Below are positions 35,626-44,902 of a DNA stretch of 64,000 nucleotides, in pieces; the stretch's first letter is position 1, and each line of letters begins with the position of its first letter. The notes under the pieces were generated by a model. That model was given only the letters and a program-made list of their open reading frames with translations, ran no database searches and was not told the origin of the DNA. This DNA comes from Bog-756 sp963734395. Its GTDB lineage: Bacteria > Actinomycetota > Acidimicrobiia > Acidimicrobiales > RAAP-2. The position numbers were made by a program, and so were the translations under genes. The stretch is taken from NCBI GenBank assembly GCA_963734395.1, contig CAVTGY010000004.1:62001-126000 (forward strand), given 5' to 3'.

Positions 35626-36570
35626 GTGGGCACCGGTGACCTTCTCGAGGAGTACCACGCCCTCCGCAGCGCGGTCGGGGTACATGGGTTGGCTCGTGAT
35701 GTGCTGTGCGTCTCCGGATCCGACACCGTCTCCTATCTCCAAGGTCAGTGCAGTCAGGACCTCTCGAGCATCGCGGTCGGCGATGCCGCCGAGTCGTTGC
35801 TGTTGAGCCCCCAGGGCAAGGTCGACGCCTACATTCGTCTGGCCAACCCCGGCGACGACCGGTGGATCATCGACACCGACCCCGGATTCGGTCCCGTGGT
35901 GAAGGCCAGACTCGAGCGGTTCCGGCTGCGGACCGACGTGACCATCGAGCCCCTGGACTGGATCTGTCTGGCGGTCCGCGGGCCGGGTGCCGACCAGGCG
36001 GTGGTCGGCGATCCGACGGTGGTGGTGCCGGTGGCGTGGCCCGGACTGGTCGGGGTGGACCTGCTCGGACCGCAACCTGCGGCCGGACAGTTTGCCTGGG
36101 TCGGCGATCAGGCCACCCGCTGTGGGGACGCGGCCTGGGAAGCGGTCAGGATCGAGGCCGGCGTGCCGGTCAACGGCCGCGAGCTGGTGGAGGGAAGCAT
36201 CGCCGCCGAGGCCGGCTTGGTCGAGCGAACCGTGTCGTTCACCAAGGGCTGCTTCACCGGTCAGGAGTTGGTGGCCAGACTCGACTCCCGCGGTTCGAAG
36301 GTCGCCCGTCGGCTGTGCGGCGTCGTCGTCAGCGATGACGCCGGGGCCGGTGTACCACCCGTGGGTGCATCGGTCTTCACCGCCGACGGGTCCCATGAGG
36401 TCGGCGCCCTCTCCTCGGTGGCCTGGTCCCCGGGAGCCGCCGCCACGGTGGCCCTGGCCACGCTGCACCGCCGGGTGTCGCCTCCCGAGTCGGTGCAGGT
36501 GCGATGGTCGGACGGCGAAGAGACGATGAGCGTGGCGGCCGAGAGCCGACCCCTGCCGCTGGTGAGCTGA
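35626..36570 (+). CDS. ygfZ: Folate-binding protein YgfZ (CAF17/IBA57-like)
   Basis: Tetrahydrofolate-dependent protein related to GcvT that in other bacteria helps iron-sulfur cluster assembly and tRNA thiolation. The signature K-G-C-F-T-G-Q-E is present (VSFTKGCFTGQELVARLDSRG), as are VSYLQGQCSQDLSSI and LLLSPQGKVDAYIRL. 314 residues. GTG 35626 lies five bases after the trpE stop, so it is likely cotranscribed. Confidence 0.88.
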   Translation: MGTGDLLEEYHALRSAVGVHGLARDVLCVSGSDTVSYLQGQCSQDLSSIAVGDAAESLLLSPQGKVDAYIRLANPGDDRWIIDTDPGFGPVVKARLERFRLRTDVTIEPLDWICLAVRGPGADQAVVGDPTVVVPVAWPGLVGVDLLGPQPAAGQFAWVGDQATRCGDAAWEAVRIEAGVPVNGRELVEGSIAAEAGLVERTVSFTKGCFTGQELVARLDSRGSKVARRLCGVVVSDDAGAGVPPVGASVFTADGSHEVGALSSVAWSPGAAATVALATLHRRVSPPESVQVRWSDGEETMSVAAESRPLPLVS

Positions 36571-36627
36571 GATCACCGGGAAGGCGGGCCCACCGTCGGT
36601 CACCGGTCAGGGATGGAGTGATAGACC

Positions 36628-37887
36628 ATGGCCCGGCCGGGGGAGACCGGCGCCCACCATCGGAGCACCATCCGAGGCAGTGACATCGGAGGCAGTGAAT
36701 TGAGCACGGAGCGGACACCATCGACGGCACCGACCAAGCCGACCGCGGGCACGCCCTCCGACCGGGAGGTCGAGCACATCACCACGTCGACCCGCGATCC
36801 GGCGGAGTCGGCCGAACACCTGCGGCAATGGCTGGCCGAGCGGCTCGGCCCGGGGAGTGATCCGACCATCACCGAGGTGTCCAGCCCGGAGAGCAACGGG
36901 ATGTCCTCGGAGACCCTGCTGTTCACCGCCACCTGGCGAGAGCACGGCACCACGGCCACCCGCCGGCTGGTCGCCCGCATCGAACCCCCCACCTCCGACT
37001 ATCCGGTGTTCACCACCTACGACATGGGGATGCAGTTCCGGGTGATGGGCCTGGTGCGCGAACAGACCCCGGTACCGGTGCCGGAGACCTTCTGGTACGA
37101 GCCGGATCCCTCGGTGCTCGGCGGTTCCTTCTTCGTGATGGCCCGGGTGGACGGCCTGGTGCCGCCGGATGTGCTGCCGTACACCTTCGGGGACAACTGG
37201 GTGTTCGACGGCAGCGATGCCGACCGGCGGGTCATCCAGGAGTCTGCGGTCGCCGCCCTCGCCGGCATCCACGCGGTCACCCCCGAACGACAGGACCTCA
37301 CGTTTGTGGAGTTCGAAGCGCCGGGGGCGAACTCGCTCGAACGTGGCCTCAACCGCTGGCGCGCCTACCACCAGTGGGTGGTCCAGGACCGGCCGTCCCC
37401 ATTGCTGGCCGACTGCTTTGCCTGGTTGTCCGACAACATGCCCACCGACGTCGGCGGTGACGCACTGTCCTGGGGCGACAGTCGCATCGGCAACATGATG
37501 TTCCGGGACAATCAGGTGGTGGCGGTGCTCGACTGGGAGATGGCAGGGGTGGCTCCGCCCGAGGTGGATCTCGGATGGATGTGCTACCTCCACCTGTTCT
37601 TCCAGGATCTCGCCGTCGACCTGGGTGCGCCCGGGCTTCCGCTGATGTTCCGACCGGCCGACGTCGCCGACTCCTATGCCCGGGCATCCGGACGACATCC
37701 GGGCGACCTCACCTGGCACATCGCCTATGCCGCCATCCGCCACGGCGCCATCATGCGCCGGGTGACCGAACGATCCATCTACTTCGGTGAGGCGGAGGCA
37801 CCCGACGACATCGACGAGCTGATCATGCACCGGGCCACCCTCCGCGGGATCCTCGACGGCACCTATTGGAGCGGCGTGGCCCTCTGA
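36628..37887 (+). CDS. Phosphotransferase family protein (APH/ACAD10-like)
   Basis: Kinase-like fold of the aminoglycoside phosphotransferase superfamily, in the branch that often accompanies acyl-CoA metabolism. Catalytic loop LSWGDSRIGNMMF (W-G-D in place of the common H-G-D) and metal-binding VLDWEMAGVAPPEVDLGWM are clear. VPVPETFWYEPDPSVLGG and FVMARVDGLVPPD match the N-lobe. About 60 residues at the N-terminus are polar and T/P-rich. ATG 36628 has GGAG nine bases upstream. Substrate unknown. Confidence 0.82.
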   Translation: MARPGETGAHHRSTIRGSDIGGSELSTERTPSTAPTKPTAGTPSDREVEHITTSTRDPAESAEHLRQWLAERLGPGSDPTITEVSSPESNGMSSETLLFTATWREHGTTATRRLVARIEPPTSDYPVFTTYDMGMQFRVMGLVREQTPVPVPETFWYEPDPSVLGGSFFVMARVDGLVPPDVLPYTFGDNWVFDGSDADRRVIQESAVAALAGIHAVTPERQDLTFVEFEAPGANSLERGLNRWRAYHQWVVQDRPSPLLADCFAWLSDNMPTDVGGDALSWGDSRIGNMMFRDNQVVAVLDWEMAGVAPPEVDLGWMCYLHLFFQDLAVDLGAPGLPLMFRPADVADSYARASGRHPGDLTWHIAYAAIRHGAIMRRVTERSIYFGEAEAPDDIDELIMHRATLRGILDGTYWSGVAL

Positions 37888-37921
37888 GCGGCGCGGTCTC
37901 CCCGCCGCCGGTGAGGAGGAA

Positions 37922-39085
37922 TCACCAGAACGAGCTCCCCGGGTCCAGCCCCAGCCCGGGATGCGCCCCGGTGATCATCGGCTGACAATTCCCCCATCCC
38001 CGGGCCCCCGACTGTGCCTCGCGGACCACGACGAACGTGTCGCGGAGTTGGTGGAGCTCACGGGCCGTCGCCGGCTGGCTGCAGTCCTCCAGGCGCTCCC
38101 CATCGACGTGGAGCTCGCCGCGCCATTCGCCGTGGTGGTGGCCCTGCCTCCCGAAGTACAGGCCGGCGCCCAGGTGGAAGCCGGTGGCAGTGGGCACCTC
38201 GAGCTCGAAGGTCCGAGGGGTTCCGTCCTCCATGACCACCGCCACCGAGCCCCCGAGCAGACGCCGGTTGGACGGGTCGTAGGCAAGGTCGGGCCGGATG
38301 TCCGCCATCCGCTCGACCCGCCCGTCCGTGTGCTCGACGGCACCGGTCACCGTGCGGTGGTGGTGGCCGAACCCGCTGGTATCGACCAGGTGCATGAACA
38401 ACCCCCACCGGGTGCCATCGGGGTCGGTCATCAGGACCGGCGACCAGATCATCTGGAAGTCCATCTCCGACACCGGATTGAAGGGATCGACATCGGTCGG
38501 TGGTTGCCCGACGTCGTAACGGACGCCCCAGCTGTGGTCGTGGGTCGACACCCATTGCTCATCCTCGATGGCGTGGCGTTGGCCGTCGATCTCCACCCAA
38601 CCCGACGCCGTACCGATCTGGTGGTAACGGACCAGATCGGCGCTGACCCGGTAGCCGAGCGGTGCTCGCTGGTGGGTTCGTTCCTCGGTGGCCGGGGGAA
38701 GGGCCGATTCGAAGGTCCACTCGAATGCCAACGGCTGACACGGATTCGGATCGAGCGCGAATCTCACCCGCCGCATCGGTTCGAGTACCTCGTAGCGGAT
38801 CGGACCGACCGAGGTCTCGTCCGGGCAGGGGAAGAGCCGACGACTGCCCCGCACGGTGATCTGTTCCACCCCCCGCGACAGCCCGGCGTACCCGTCGAGC
38901 ACGTTCCTGTTGAGGTACTTGCCCATGCCGAACCCCAATTGCAGGCTCCCGTCGCGCCGTGCGGCCATGGCGCAGATCTTCTCGGTCCAGGAGGGGTCGC
39001 TGGTGCCGACCGTGGCGAAGGTGTCGGCGACCTGATGGTCGAGTCGCTCGTCTGCCGGTCCGAGGGGACCCAATGGATTGGCCAT
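37922..39085 (-). CDS. AttH/DUF7064-like protein of unknown function
   Basis: 387 residues, soluble, no signal peptide. It is a beta-rich protein with the segment EDEQWVSTHDHSWGVRYDVG near residue 180; the H-x-H-S-W-G-x-R pattern recurs in lipocalin-like AttH/carotenoid-hydratase and DUF7064/7065 proteins. VEIDGQRHAIED before it and YFGRQGHHHGEWRGELHVDG near the end fit the same fold. These families are often near acyl-CoA or steroid genes. Start ATG 39085 has GAAGG eight bases upstream. It converges on the phosphotransferase gene. Confidence 0.6.
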   Translation of the reverse strand: MANPLGPLGPADERLDHQVADTFATVGTSDPSWTEKICAMAARRDGSLQLGFGMGKYLNRNVLDGYAGLSRGVEQITVRGSRRLFPCPDETSVGPIRYEVLEPMRRVRFALDPNPCQPLAFEWTFESALPPATEERTHQRAPLGYRVSADLVRYHQIGTASGWVEIDGQRHAIEDEQWVSTHDHSWGVRYDVGQPPTDVDPFNPVSEMDFQMIWSPVLMTDPDGTRWGLFMHLVDTSGFGHHHRTVTGAVEHTDGRVERMADIRPDLAYDPSNRRLLGGSVAVVMEDGTPRTFELEVPTATGFHLGAGLYFGRQGHHHGEWRGELHVDGERLEDCSQPATARELHQLRDTFVVVREAQSGARGWGNCQPMITGAHPGLGLDPGSSFW

Positions 39086-39121
39086 GCCCTGCCTTCTTCG
39101 GACCGGGTCCGATTCGTTCCC

Positions 39122-39919
39122 TCAGACGCCGAGGCTACCCTTGGCGGCCCGCTCGAAGAAGCGGTAGGGGAGGAGTCGTTTGGCGGCGACGCCGATCCGC
39201 TCGTCGAACCGGCCCGACGATACCCGTCGAGGAGGGCGTCGAGCCCGAAGTACCCGTTCGACGGTGACGGCAACCGCGTCGGGGGGGACGCCGTTGGTCT
39301 CGTCCTCGCTCATGGTCCGCACCGCATTGATCGCCGCCGGACCGTACGGGTCGTCGCCCGACCCCTGCACCAACCGTCGGTTGGCGGTGAACTCGGTGGC
39401 GACGTTGCCCGGCTCCACCAGGGTGACATCGATGCCGAAGGGCGCCACCTCGTAGGCCAGGGCTTCGCCGTATCCCTCCATGGCGAACTTGCTGGCGCTG
39501 TAGAAGGACTGGAACGGGAGGCCGATGATCCCGCCGATCGAGCTGATCAGGACGATCCGGCCGTGACCCTGACCGCGGATGACCGGCAACGCGTGCTGGA
39601 CCACTCGCACCGTTCCCCAGAAATTGGTCTCCATCTGTTCCTTGGCCTGCTCGACGGGGGTCACTTCGACGGCTCCGGCCAGGCCCCACCCGGCGCACGC
39701 CACCACCGCATCGAGGCGGTGGTCGGTGGCGAGCAGCTGTTCGAACCCCGCGGCCACCGACGTGTCGAGGTCGACATCCATCACCACCGGCGTCCACCCC
39801 TCCGCAGAGGTACCCCGCCTGCTGGCACCGACTACCTCCCACCCCCGCTGGTGCAACCGGTTGGCACAGGCCCGCCCGATACCCGCCGAGGCCCCGGTGA
39901 CCAGGACCACCTCACCCAT
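39122..39919 (-). CDS. Short-chain dehydrogenase/reductase
   Basis: Classical SDR of about 265 residues: nucleotide-binding TGASAGIGRACANRL, DAVVACAGWG, the catalytic serine in VLISSIGGIIG and Y-x3-K in FYSASKFAMEGYGEAL. VEPGNVATEF follows. The C-terminus carries YRFFERAAKG. It starts at ATG 39919 (or 39922) inside the end of the histidine kinase gene. Substrate unknown. Confidence 0.87.
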   Translation of the reverse strand: MGEVVLVTGASAGIGRACANRLHQRGWEVVGASRRGTSAEGWTPVVMDVDLDTSVAAGFEQLLATDHRLDAVVACAGWGLAGAVEVTPVEQAKEQMETNFWGTVRVVQHALPVIRGQGHGRIVLISSIGGIIGLPFQSFYSASKFAMEGYGEALAYEVAPFGIDVTLVEPGNVATEFTANRRLVQGSGDDPYGPAAINAVRTMSEDETNGVPPDAVAVTVERVLRARRPPRRVSSGRFDERIGVAAKRLLPYRFFERAAKGSLGV

Positions 39920-41361
39920 CACCGCTCCCCGGCACGGTGCCCGCGCCTCGGGAGCCGAGCAGTTCGGCTCCGCCGGCCCTGGGGGTGTCGGTCGACCCGA
40001 CGGCTGCGGTCAGCCACACCACCATCCTGGTGCCCCGCTCACCGGCGACCGGCGACTGCGCCTCGACCGTCGCCCCCATGGCGGTGGCCAGCTCGGACAC
40101 GATGGCCAGTCCGAGACCCGATCCCTTCCGTCTCCCCGGTACCCGGTCCGAGACGAAGTGGCGCACAAAGACATCGGAAAGCTGGTCGGCGGGGATTCCC
40201 GGCCCGTCGTCGGTCACCCACACCGCGGGCCTACCCGCCACGGTGCCCGCGTCCACCGTCACCCGATGGGCGGCGAAGGAGGAGGCATTCTCGACCAGGT
40301 TGGCTACCACCTGGCCCAACCGATCGGGGTCGGCCGAAACCCACACCGGCACCGACGACCCGGACCCGGTGACCAGCTCGAGGCCGAGTTGGTCGGCCCG
40401 GGGTCGGAAGCCGTCCACCACCTCACGGACCAGATGAGCGGAGTCGACCGGCTGGGCATGAAGGGAGAAACGGTCGGCGTCCAGACGGGCCAGGTCGAGG
40501 AGGTCCTGCACCAGTCGCTCCATGCGACGGGCCTCGGTGCTGATCACCGCGGCGGCCGCCGACGGATCGTCGGTCGCACCGTCGACCACTGCGTCGGCGT
40601 AGCCGCGGATCGAGGTGAGGGGTGTGCGCAATTCATGGGAGACGGAGAGGAGGAAATTGACGTTCTTGTTCCCGGGCGCGGACCAGGTTGGCACCCATCA
40701 CATTGATCGAATCGGCAAGTTGGGCGAACTCGGGGTCCTGGTGGGGCACCTTGGGCACGGTGGCGTCGAGGTCACCCGAGGCGATCCGTCGGGTGGCGTT
40801 CACCGCGGCCACCAGCGGACGGGAGAACCGGCGGGCCAAGGCGGCGGCGACCACGGCAGCGATGGCCATCCCGATGGCGCCGACCAGGAGGAAATAGCGG
40901 AATCCGTTGGCCGGGTTCTGGATCTGTCGGGTCACCACCAACACCGGCAGGTAACTGGTGACGGTGGATATCTGGGTGGGAATGGCGGAGTAGGCCAGCA
41001 GTGACGAGGTGTGCCCTGTCTGCTGGAGGCCGTCCCGAAGTCGGGGAACGTCCAGCTGGGCGGCGGTGATGCCCGGCGGCAGTGCCGGTCCGGTGACCGA
41101 GCCGTTGGGATAGAGGGCCACCAGGTCGAGGCTGTCGAAAGCGCCGGTCTCGGTGATCACCTTCTGCTCCCGCCTGAAGGCTGCCTTGGTGCGGTAGGTG
41201 GTGCCGGAGAGGGTGGCGGAGATGGCACGGGCCTGTCCGGCGAGCTCCTGCTCTCCGCTGGAGATGGCGGCGTGCTGAATGAGGACGTAGCTCCCGACGG
41301 AGGTCACCACCAAGGTGGCGGCCACCAACAGCACGATGGCGATGGTCAGGCGGCGTCTCAT
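39912..41361 (-). CDS. Sensor histidine kinase, one frame break
   Basis: Two transmembrane helices flank an extracytoplasmic sensor part of about 130 residues; RRFSRPLVAAVNATRRIASGD-type HAMP follows. The dimerisation/phosphoacceptor block is SVSHELRTPLTSIRGYADA, with the ATPase boxes NLVENASSFAAH, TDDGPGIP and KGSGLGLAIVSEL. One extra base near 40660 splits it between REQERQF and LLSVSHE. ATG 41361 overlaps the regulator's stop (ATGA), so they are cotranscribed. Signal unknown. Confidence 0.9.
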
Positions 41362-42083
41362 CCGAGTCGATAACCGACGCCCCACACGGTGGCCAGGGGT
41401 AGATCGGAGGCGAGTTTCTTACGCAGCTGCCGAACGTGGACGTCGACCGTGCGTTCGTCTCCGTACCAATCGTCGCCCCACACCCCGTCGAGGAGCTGGC
41501 GGCGTGAGAGGGCGAGACCGTGGTTGTCGACCAGGAACGCCAACAGATCGAATTCGCGGGTAGTCAGGGGGACCACCTCGCCGGCCAGTCGTACCTCGCG
41601 GCGTCCGAAGTCCACCTCGATGGCCCCAAATGCGACCACCGCCGGGGAATCCACCTCGAGCGACGCTCCCGTGCGCCGCAAGATGGCGTGCACCCGGGCC
41701 ACCAGCTCGCGGGCGGAGAACGGTTTGGTGACGTAGTCGTCGGCGCCGAGCTCGAGGCCGAGCACCCGGTCGACCTCGTCGTCTCGTGCGCTGAGGATGA
41801 GCAACGGGATCGGGCACGACGATGTCGTTCCCCGCGCTGGACGGGTCGGGGTCCGTCCTCCGGTCCGGAGTTGTCGACACACGTCGAAGCCGTCGAGATC
41901 ACCGGGGAGCCCGATGTCGACGATGACCAGCTCGGGCCGCTCCCGCTCGATCAGGGCAAGTCCTGCCCTGCCGTTGTCTGCCTGCAGCACCCGGAACCCG
42001 TCCCGGCGAAGGTACATGGCCACCAGGTCCGAGATGTGGAGATCGTCCTCGATCACCACCACCGCTTGTTCACCGGTCACCAT
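41358..42083 (-). CDS. OmpR/PhoB-type response regulator
   Basis: Receiver domain with acidic pocket VVIEDDLHISDLV, phosphoacceptor aspartate in ELVIVDIGLPG and lysine in DDYVTKPFSAREL. The winged-helix output domain ends with WGDDWYGDERTVDVHVRQLRKKL (core DERTVDVHVRQLRKKL) and VWGVGYRLG. Odd: about 15 extra residues (TGGRTPTRPARGTTSSC) precede the fourth beta strand. Two nearby compensating indels (about 41853 and 41823) would convert these into TPDPSSAGNDIVVP, a more natural loop. Confidence 0.9.
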   Translation of the reverse strand: MVTGEQAVVVIEDDLHISDLVAMYLRRDGFRVLQADNGRAGLALIERERPELVIVDIGLPGDLDGFDVCRQLRTGGRTPTRPARGTTSSCPIPLLILSARDDEVDRVLGLELGADDYVTKPFSARELVARVHAILRRTGASLEVDSPAVVAFGAIEVDFGRREVRLAGEVVPLTTREFDLLAFLVDNHGLALSRRQLLDGVWGDDWYGDERTVDVHVRQLRKKLASDLPLATVWGVGYRLG

Positions 42084-42183
42084 GCAGACCAGCCTGCCAC
42101 CGGGTCGATGGAGACGCCTGTCATGGTTAGGAAAGTGTGTGTGGACCTCGATGGCGGGTCACCGTCGGCAGCGGGCGCCCCGG

Positions 42184-42189
42184 TAGGCT
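42184..42189 (+). promoter_or_regulatory. Candidate leaderless -10 box of trpCFBA
   Basis: TAGGCT ends nine bases before ATG 42199. The same bases form a small hairpin (GGCTT 42186-42190 with AAGCC 42194-42198) that abuts the start codon. No Trp-codon leader peptide is seen in the 115-base gap. Confidence 0.5.
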
Positions 42190-42198
42190 TCAAAAGCC

Positions 42199-42990
42199 AT
42201 GACGGCCTATCTGGACACCATCGTCGCCGCCCATCGGGCCGCGGCCTCCGCCGACCGCCGTGACCTCGATGCGGCAGCGGCTGCGGCTGCCGATACCGGA
42301 CCCGTTCGTCCATTCGACGATGCCATCCTTGCCCCCTCCACCCGGCACGGGATGGCGGTGGTCGCGGAGATCAAACGCCGTTCCCCGTCCAAGGGTGACC
42401 TCGACCCGGCCCTCGATCCGGCCACCGTGGCCGCCGAGTACGAAGCAGGGGGCGCCGCCTGCCTGTCGGTCCTCACCGACCGGGAGTTCTTCGGCGGTGG
42501 GCCCGAAGACCTGGTTGCCGCCCGGGCCGTCTGCTCGCTTCCGGTGCTGCGCAAGGACTTCACGGTGAGTGGCCTCGATGTGTGCGATGCCCGGATGATG
42601 GGTGCCGACGCCGTGTTGCTGATCGCGGCGGTGCTCACCGACGAGGAGCTCAGGTGCTTCGGGGAACTGGCCCGCGCCCTGTCGATGACCGCGGTGGTGG
42701 AGGTGCACGACGAGAACGAGCTGGCCCGGGCCCTCGATTCCGGCGCCGGCGTGATCGGAGTCAACCAGCGGGATCTCCACACCTTCGAAGTGGACCGTCG
42801 CCGAGCACTCGCCTTGGGCGCGCTGATCCCCGCCGACGTGGTGGGGATGGCGGAGTCGGGAATCCGTGGCGCCGATGATCTCGATTCGCTGGCCGCGGCC
42901 GGCTATCGGGCCGTGCTGGTGGGGGAGACCCTGGTCCGGTCGGGCGACCGTCGGGCTGCGGTGGCCGATCTCCTCGGAGCCCGACGGTGA
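42199..42990 (+). CDS. trpC: Indole-3-glycerol phosphate synthase
   Basis: Closes the indole ring of tryptophan. TIM barrel with VVAEIKRRSPSKGDL, ACLSVLTDREFFGG, PVLRKDFTVSGLDV, VIGVNQRDLHTFEVD and VGMAESGIRGADDL. 263 residues, stand-alone. The stop overlaps the GTG start of trpF (GTGA). Confidence 0.96.
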   Translation: MTAYLDTIVAAHRAAASADRRDLDAAAAAAADTGPVRPFDDAILAPSTRHGMAVVAEIKRRSPSKGDLDPALDPATVAAEYEAGGAACLSVLTDREFFGGGPEDLVAARAVCSLPVLRKDFTVSGLDVCDARMMGADAVLLIAAVLTDEELRCFGELARALSMTAVVEVHDENELARALDSGAGVIGVNQRDLHTFEVDRRRALALGALIPADVVGMAESGIRGADDLDSLAAAGYRAVLVGETLVRSGDRRAAVADLLGARR

Positions 42991-43715
42991 CCACCGTCGA
43001 CGACGAGGTCGAGCTGTTGGTCAAGATCTGCGGGATCACCAGCGAGGCCGACGCGCTGCTGGCGGTGGGCGTGGGCGCCTCGGCGGTCGGCTTCGTCTTC
43101 GCCCCGTCGCCCCGCCAGATGGCACCGGCCGCGGTGGCCGACATCGTCAAGCGCCTTCCCCACGAGACGGTCACCGTGGGCGTGTTCCGCGACGAGGCGC
43201 CTCAACGGGTGATCGACATCGCCAACCAGATCGGGCTGCAGGCGGTCCAGCTCCACGGCGTCGAGTCGGTGGAGGACACCCGTTGGATCGCCAGCCGGGC
43301 TGCCTGCACCATCAAGGCGTTTCCCGCCGGTCACCGCAACATCGAGCGCTTCGAGGACTACGGCGCCCAACTCCTGATGATCGACGGGGCCAACCCGGGC
43401 TCGGGCCAGCTGTTCGACTGGCGCCTGGCCGAGGGGGTGATCGACCCGCGCCGCCTCATCGTGTCGGGAGGGCTCCGCCCCGAAAACGTCGGGGCGGCCA
43501 TCGCCCACCTCCATCCGTGGGGCGTCGACGTGTGCAGTGGGGTGGAGTCCTCACCCGGGGTCAAGGATCCCGGCAAGCTCCGCCAGTTCGTGGCGGCCGC
43601 CCATGATGCCGCGTGGGCAGCCCGGACCGAGTCGGGGGAGCGGTCCTCGGACGCCGACCCCGATGACGCCGCCCCCGGGGCGAACCGCGACGTGTTCGAT
43701 TGGCAGAACGAGTAG
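42987..43715 (+). CDS. trpF: Phosphoribosylanthranilate isomerase
   Basis: Isomerises phosphoribosylanthranilate in tryptophan synthesis. LLVKICGITSEADALLAVG holds the catalytic cysteine, GFVFAPSPRQ follows, and VQLHGVES and IVSGGLRPENV are further hallmarks; the aspartate appears in WGVDVCSGVESSPGVKD. A charged C-terminal tail of about 30 residues is unusual. Its presence separates this lineage from actinobacteria where PriA replaces TrpF. Confidence 0.93.
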   Translation: MTTVDDEVELLVKICGITSEADALLAVGVGASAVGFVFAPSPRQMAPAAVADIVKRLPHETVTVGVFRDEAPQRVIDIANQIGLQAVQLHGVESVEDTRWIASRAACTIKAFPAGHRNIERFEDYGAQLLMIDGANPGSGQLFDWRLAEGVIDPRRLIVSGGLRPENVGAAIAHLHPWGVDVCSGVESSPGVKDPGKLRQFVAAAHDAAWAARTESGERSSDADPDDAAPGANRDVFDWQNE

Positions 43716-44902
43716 TGGCGTCCCAGATCATGGGGGACCCCGGTCCGAGTGGCCGGTTCGGTCAGTTCGGCGGTCGATTCGTCCCCGAGTCGCTGGTGCC
43801 GGCCTGCCAGGAGCTGGAATCGGCCTTCCGGGCCGCCTGGGATGATCCCTCCTTCCGCGCCGAGCTGGACGGCCTGCTGGCCACCTTCGGCGGGCGACCG
43901 ACTCCGGTCACCGAGTGCGGACGCCTCTCTGCACAACTCGGCGTGCGGATCTTGCTCAAGCGCGAGGACCTGGCCCATACCGGTTCGCACAAGATCAACA
44001 ACGTGGTCGGCCAGGGACTGTTGGCGCGGCGGATGGGCAAGGAACGCCTGATCGCCGAGACCGGCGCGGGCCAGCACGGTGTGGCCACGGCAACGGCGGC
44101 GGCCCTCTTCGGAATGGAATGCGTTGTCTACATGGGGGAGGTGGACACCCACCGCCAGGAACTGAACGTGTTCCGCATGGAGCTGCTGGGTGCTGAGGTG
44201 CGACCGGTGTACAGCGGAAGCCGGACGCTGAAGGACGCGGTCAACGAGGCGATGCGGGACTGGGTTGCATCGGCGGGGAACACCCATTACTGCGTGGGCT
44301 CGGTCATGGGTCCCCACCCGTTTCCGTGGATGGTCCGTGAGTTCCAACGGGTGATCGGCGAGGAAGCCCGGGAGCAGTGCCGGGCGCTCCTGAACGGCAG
44401 CGACCCCGATGTGGTGGTGGCCTGCGCCGGCGGAGGATCCAACGCCGCGGGGATCTTCGCCGGGTTCGCCGATACCACCGCGGCCGGATTGGTGGCGGTG
44501 GAAGCGGCCGGGGGATCGGCGATGATCAAAGGCATCCCCGGCGTGCTCCACGGGATGCGCAGCGCGCTCCTGCAGGACGAGGAAGGGCAGATCCTCGAGG
44601 CCCATTCGATCTCTGCCGGACTCGACTATCCGGGGATCGGTCCCGAGCACGCCCATCTGGGGGAGCTGGGACGGGCACGGTATGCATCGGCCGATGACCT
44701 CACGGTGCTCGGCGCCTTCCAAACGCTGGCCCGGACCGAGGGGATCATTCCCGCCCTCGAATCGGCCCACGCCCTGGCCTGGGTGATCGCCAACGCCGGC
44801 ACCGCCGATCTGCCCGCCGGATCGACCGTCCTGATCAATCTGTCCGGTCGCGGGGACAAGGACGTCGCCCAGGTGCGCGACGTGCTTCGAAGGCCCACAT
44901 GA
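43715..44902 (+). CDS. trpB: Tryptophan synthase beta subunit
   Basis: PLP enzyme joining indole and serine. GQFGGRFVPESLVPA, the PLP lysine in HTGSHKINNVVGQGLL, ETGAGQHGVATATAAALF, the phosphate loop CAGGGSNAAGIFAGF and LSGRGDKDVAQV are present. GTG 43715 overlaps the trpF stop (TAGTG) and is preferred over TTG 43700. trpA overlaps by ATGA. Confidence 0.96.
   Translation: MASQIMGDPGPSGRFGQFGGRFVPESLVPACQELESAFRAAWDDPSFRAELDGLLATFGGRPTPVTECGRLSAQLGVRILLKREDLAHTGSHKINNVVGQGLLARRMGKERLIAETGAGQHGVATATAAALFGMECVVYMGEVDTHRQELNVFRMELLGAEVRPVYSGSRTLKDAVNEAMRDWVASAGNTHYCVGSVMGPHPFPWMVREFQRVIGEEAREQCRALLNGSDPDVVVACAGGGSNAAGIFAGFADTTAAGLVAVEAAGGSAMIKGIPGVLHGMRSALLQDEEGQILEAHSISAGLDYPGIGPEHAHLGELGRARYASADDLTVLGAFQTLARTEGIIPALESAHALAWVIANAGTADLPAGSTVLINLSGRGDKDVAQVRDVLRRPT

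Noticed and set aside
37961..40372. Long open reading frame antisense to the AttH-like and SDR genes
   Set aside because: It is a high-GC shadow with low-complexity R/P/H composition and no recognisable domain, opposite two convincing genes.
42084..42198. Tryptophan attenuator upstream of trpC
   Set aside because: No leader peptide with Trp codons and no competing hairpins; only a small hairpin next to the start codon.
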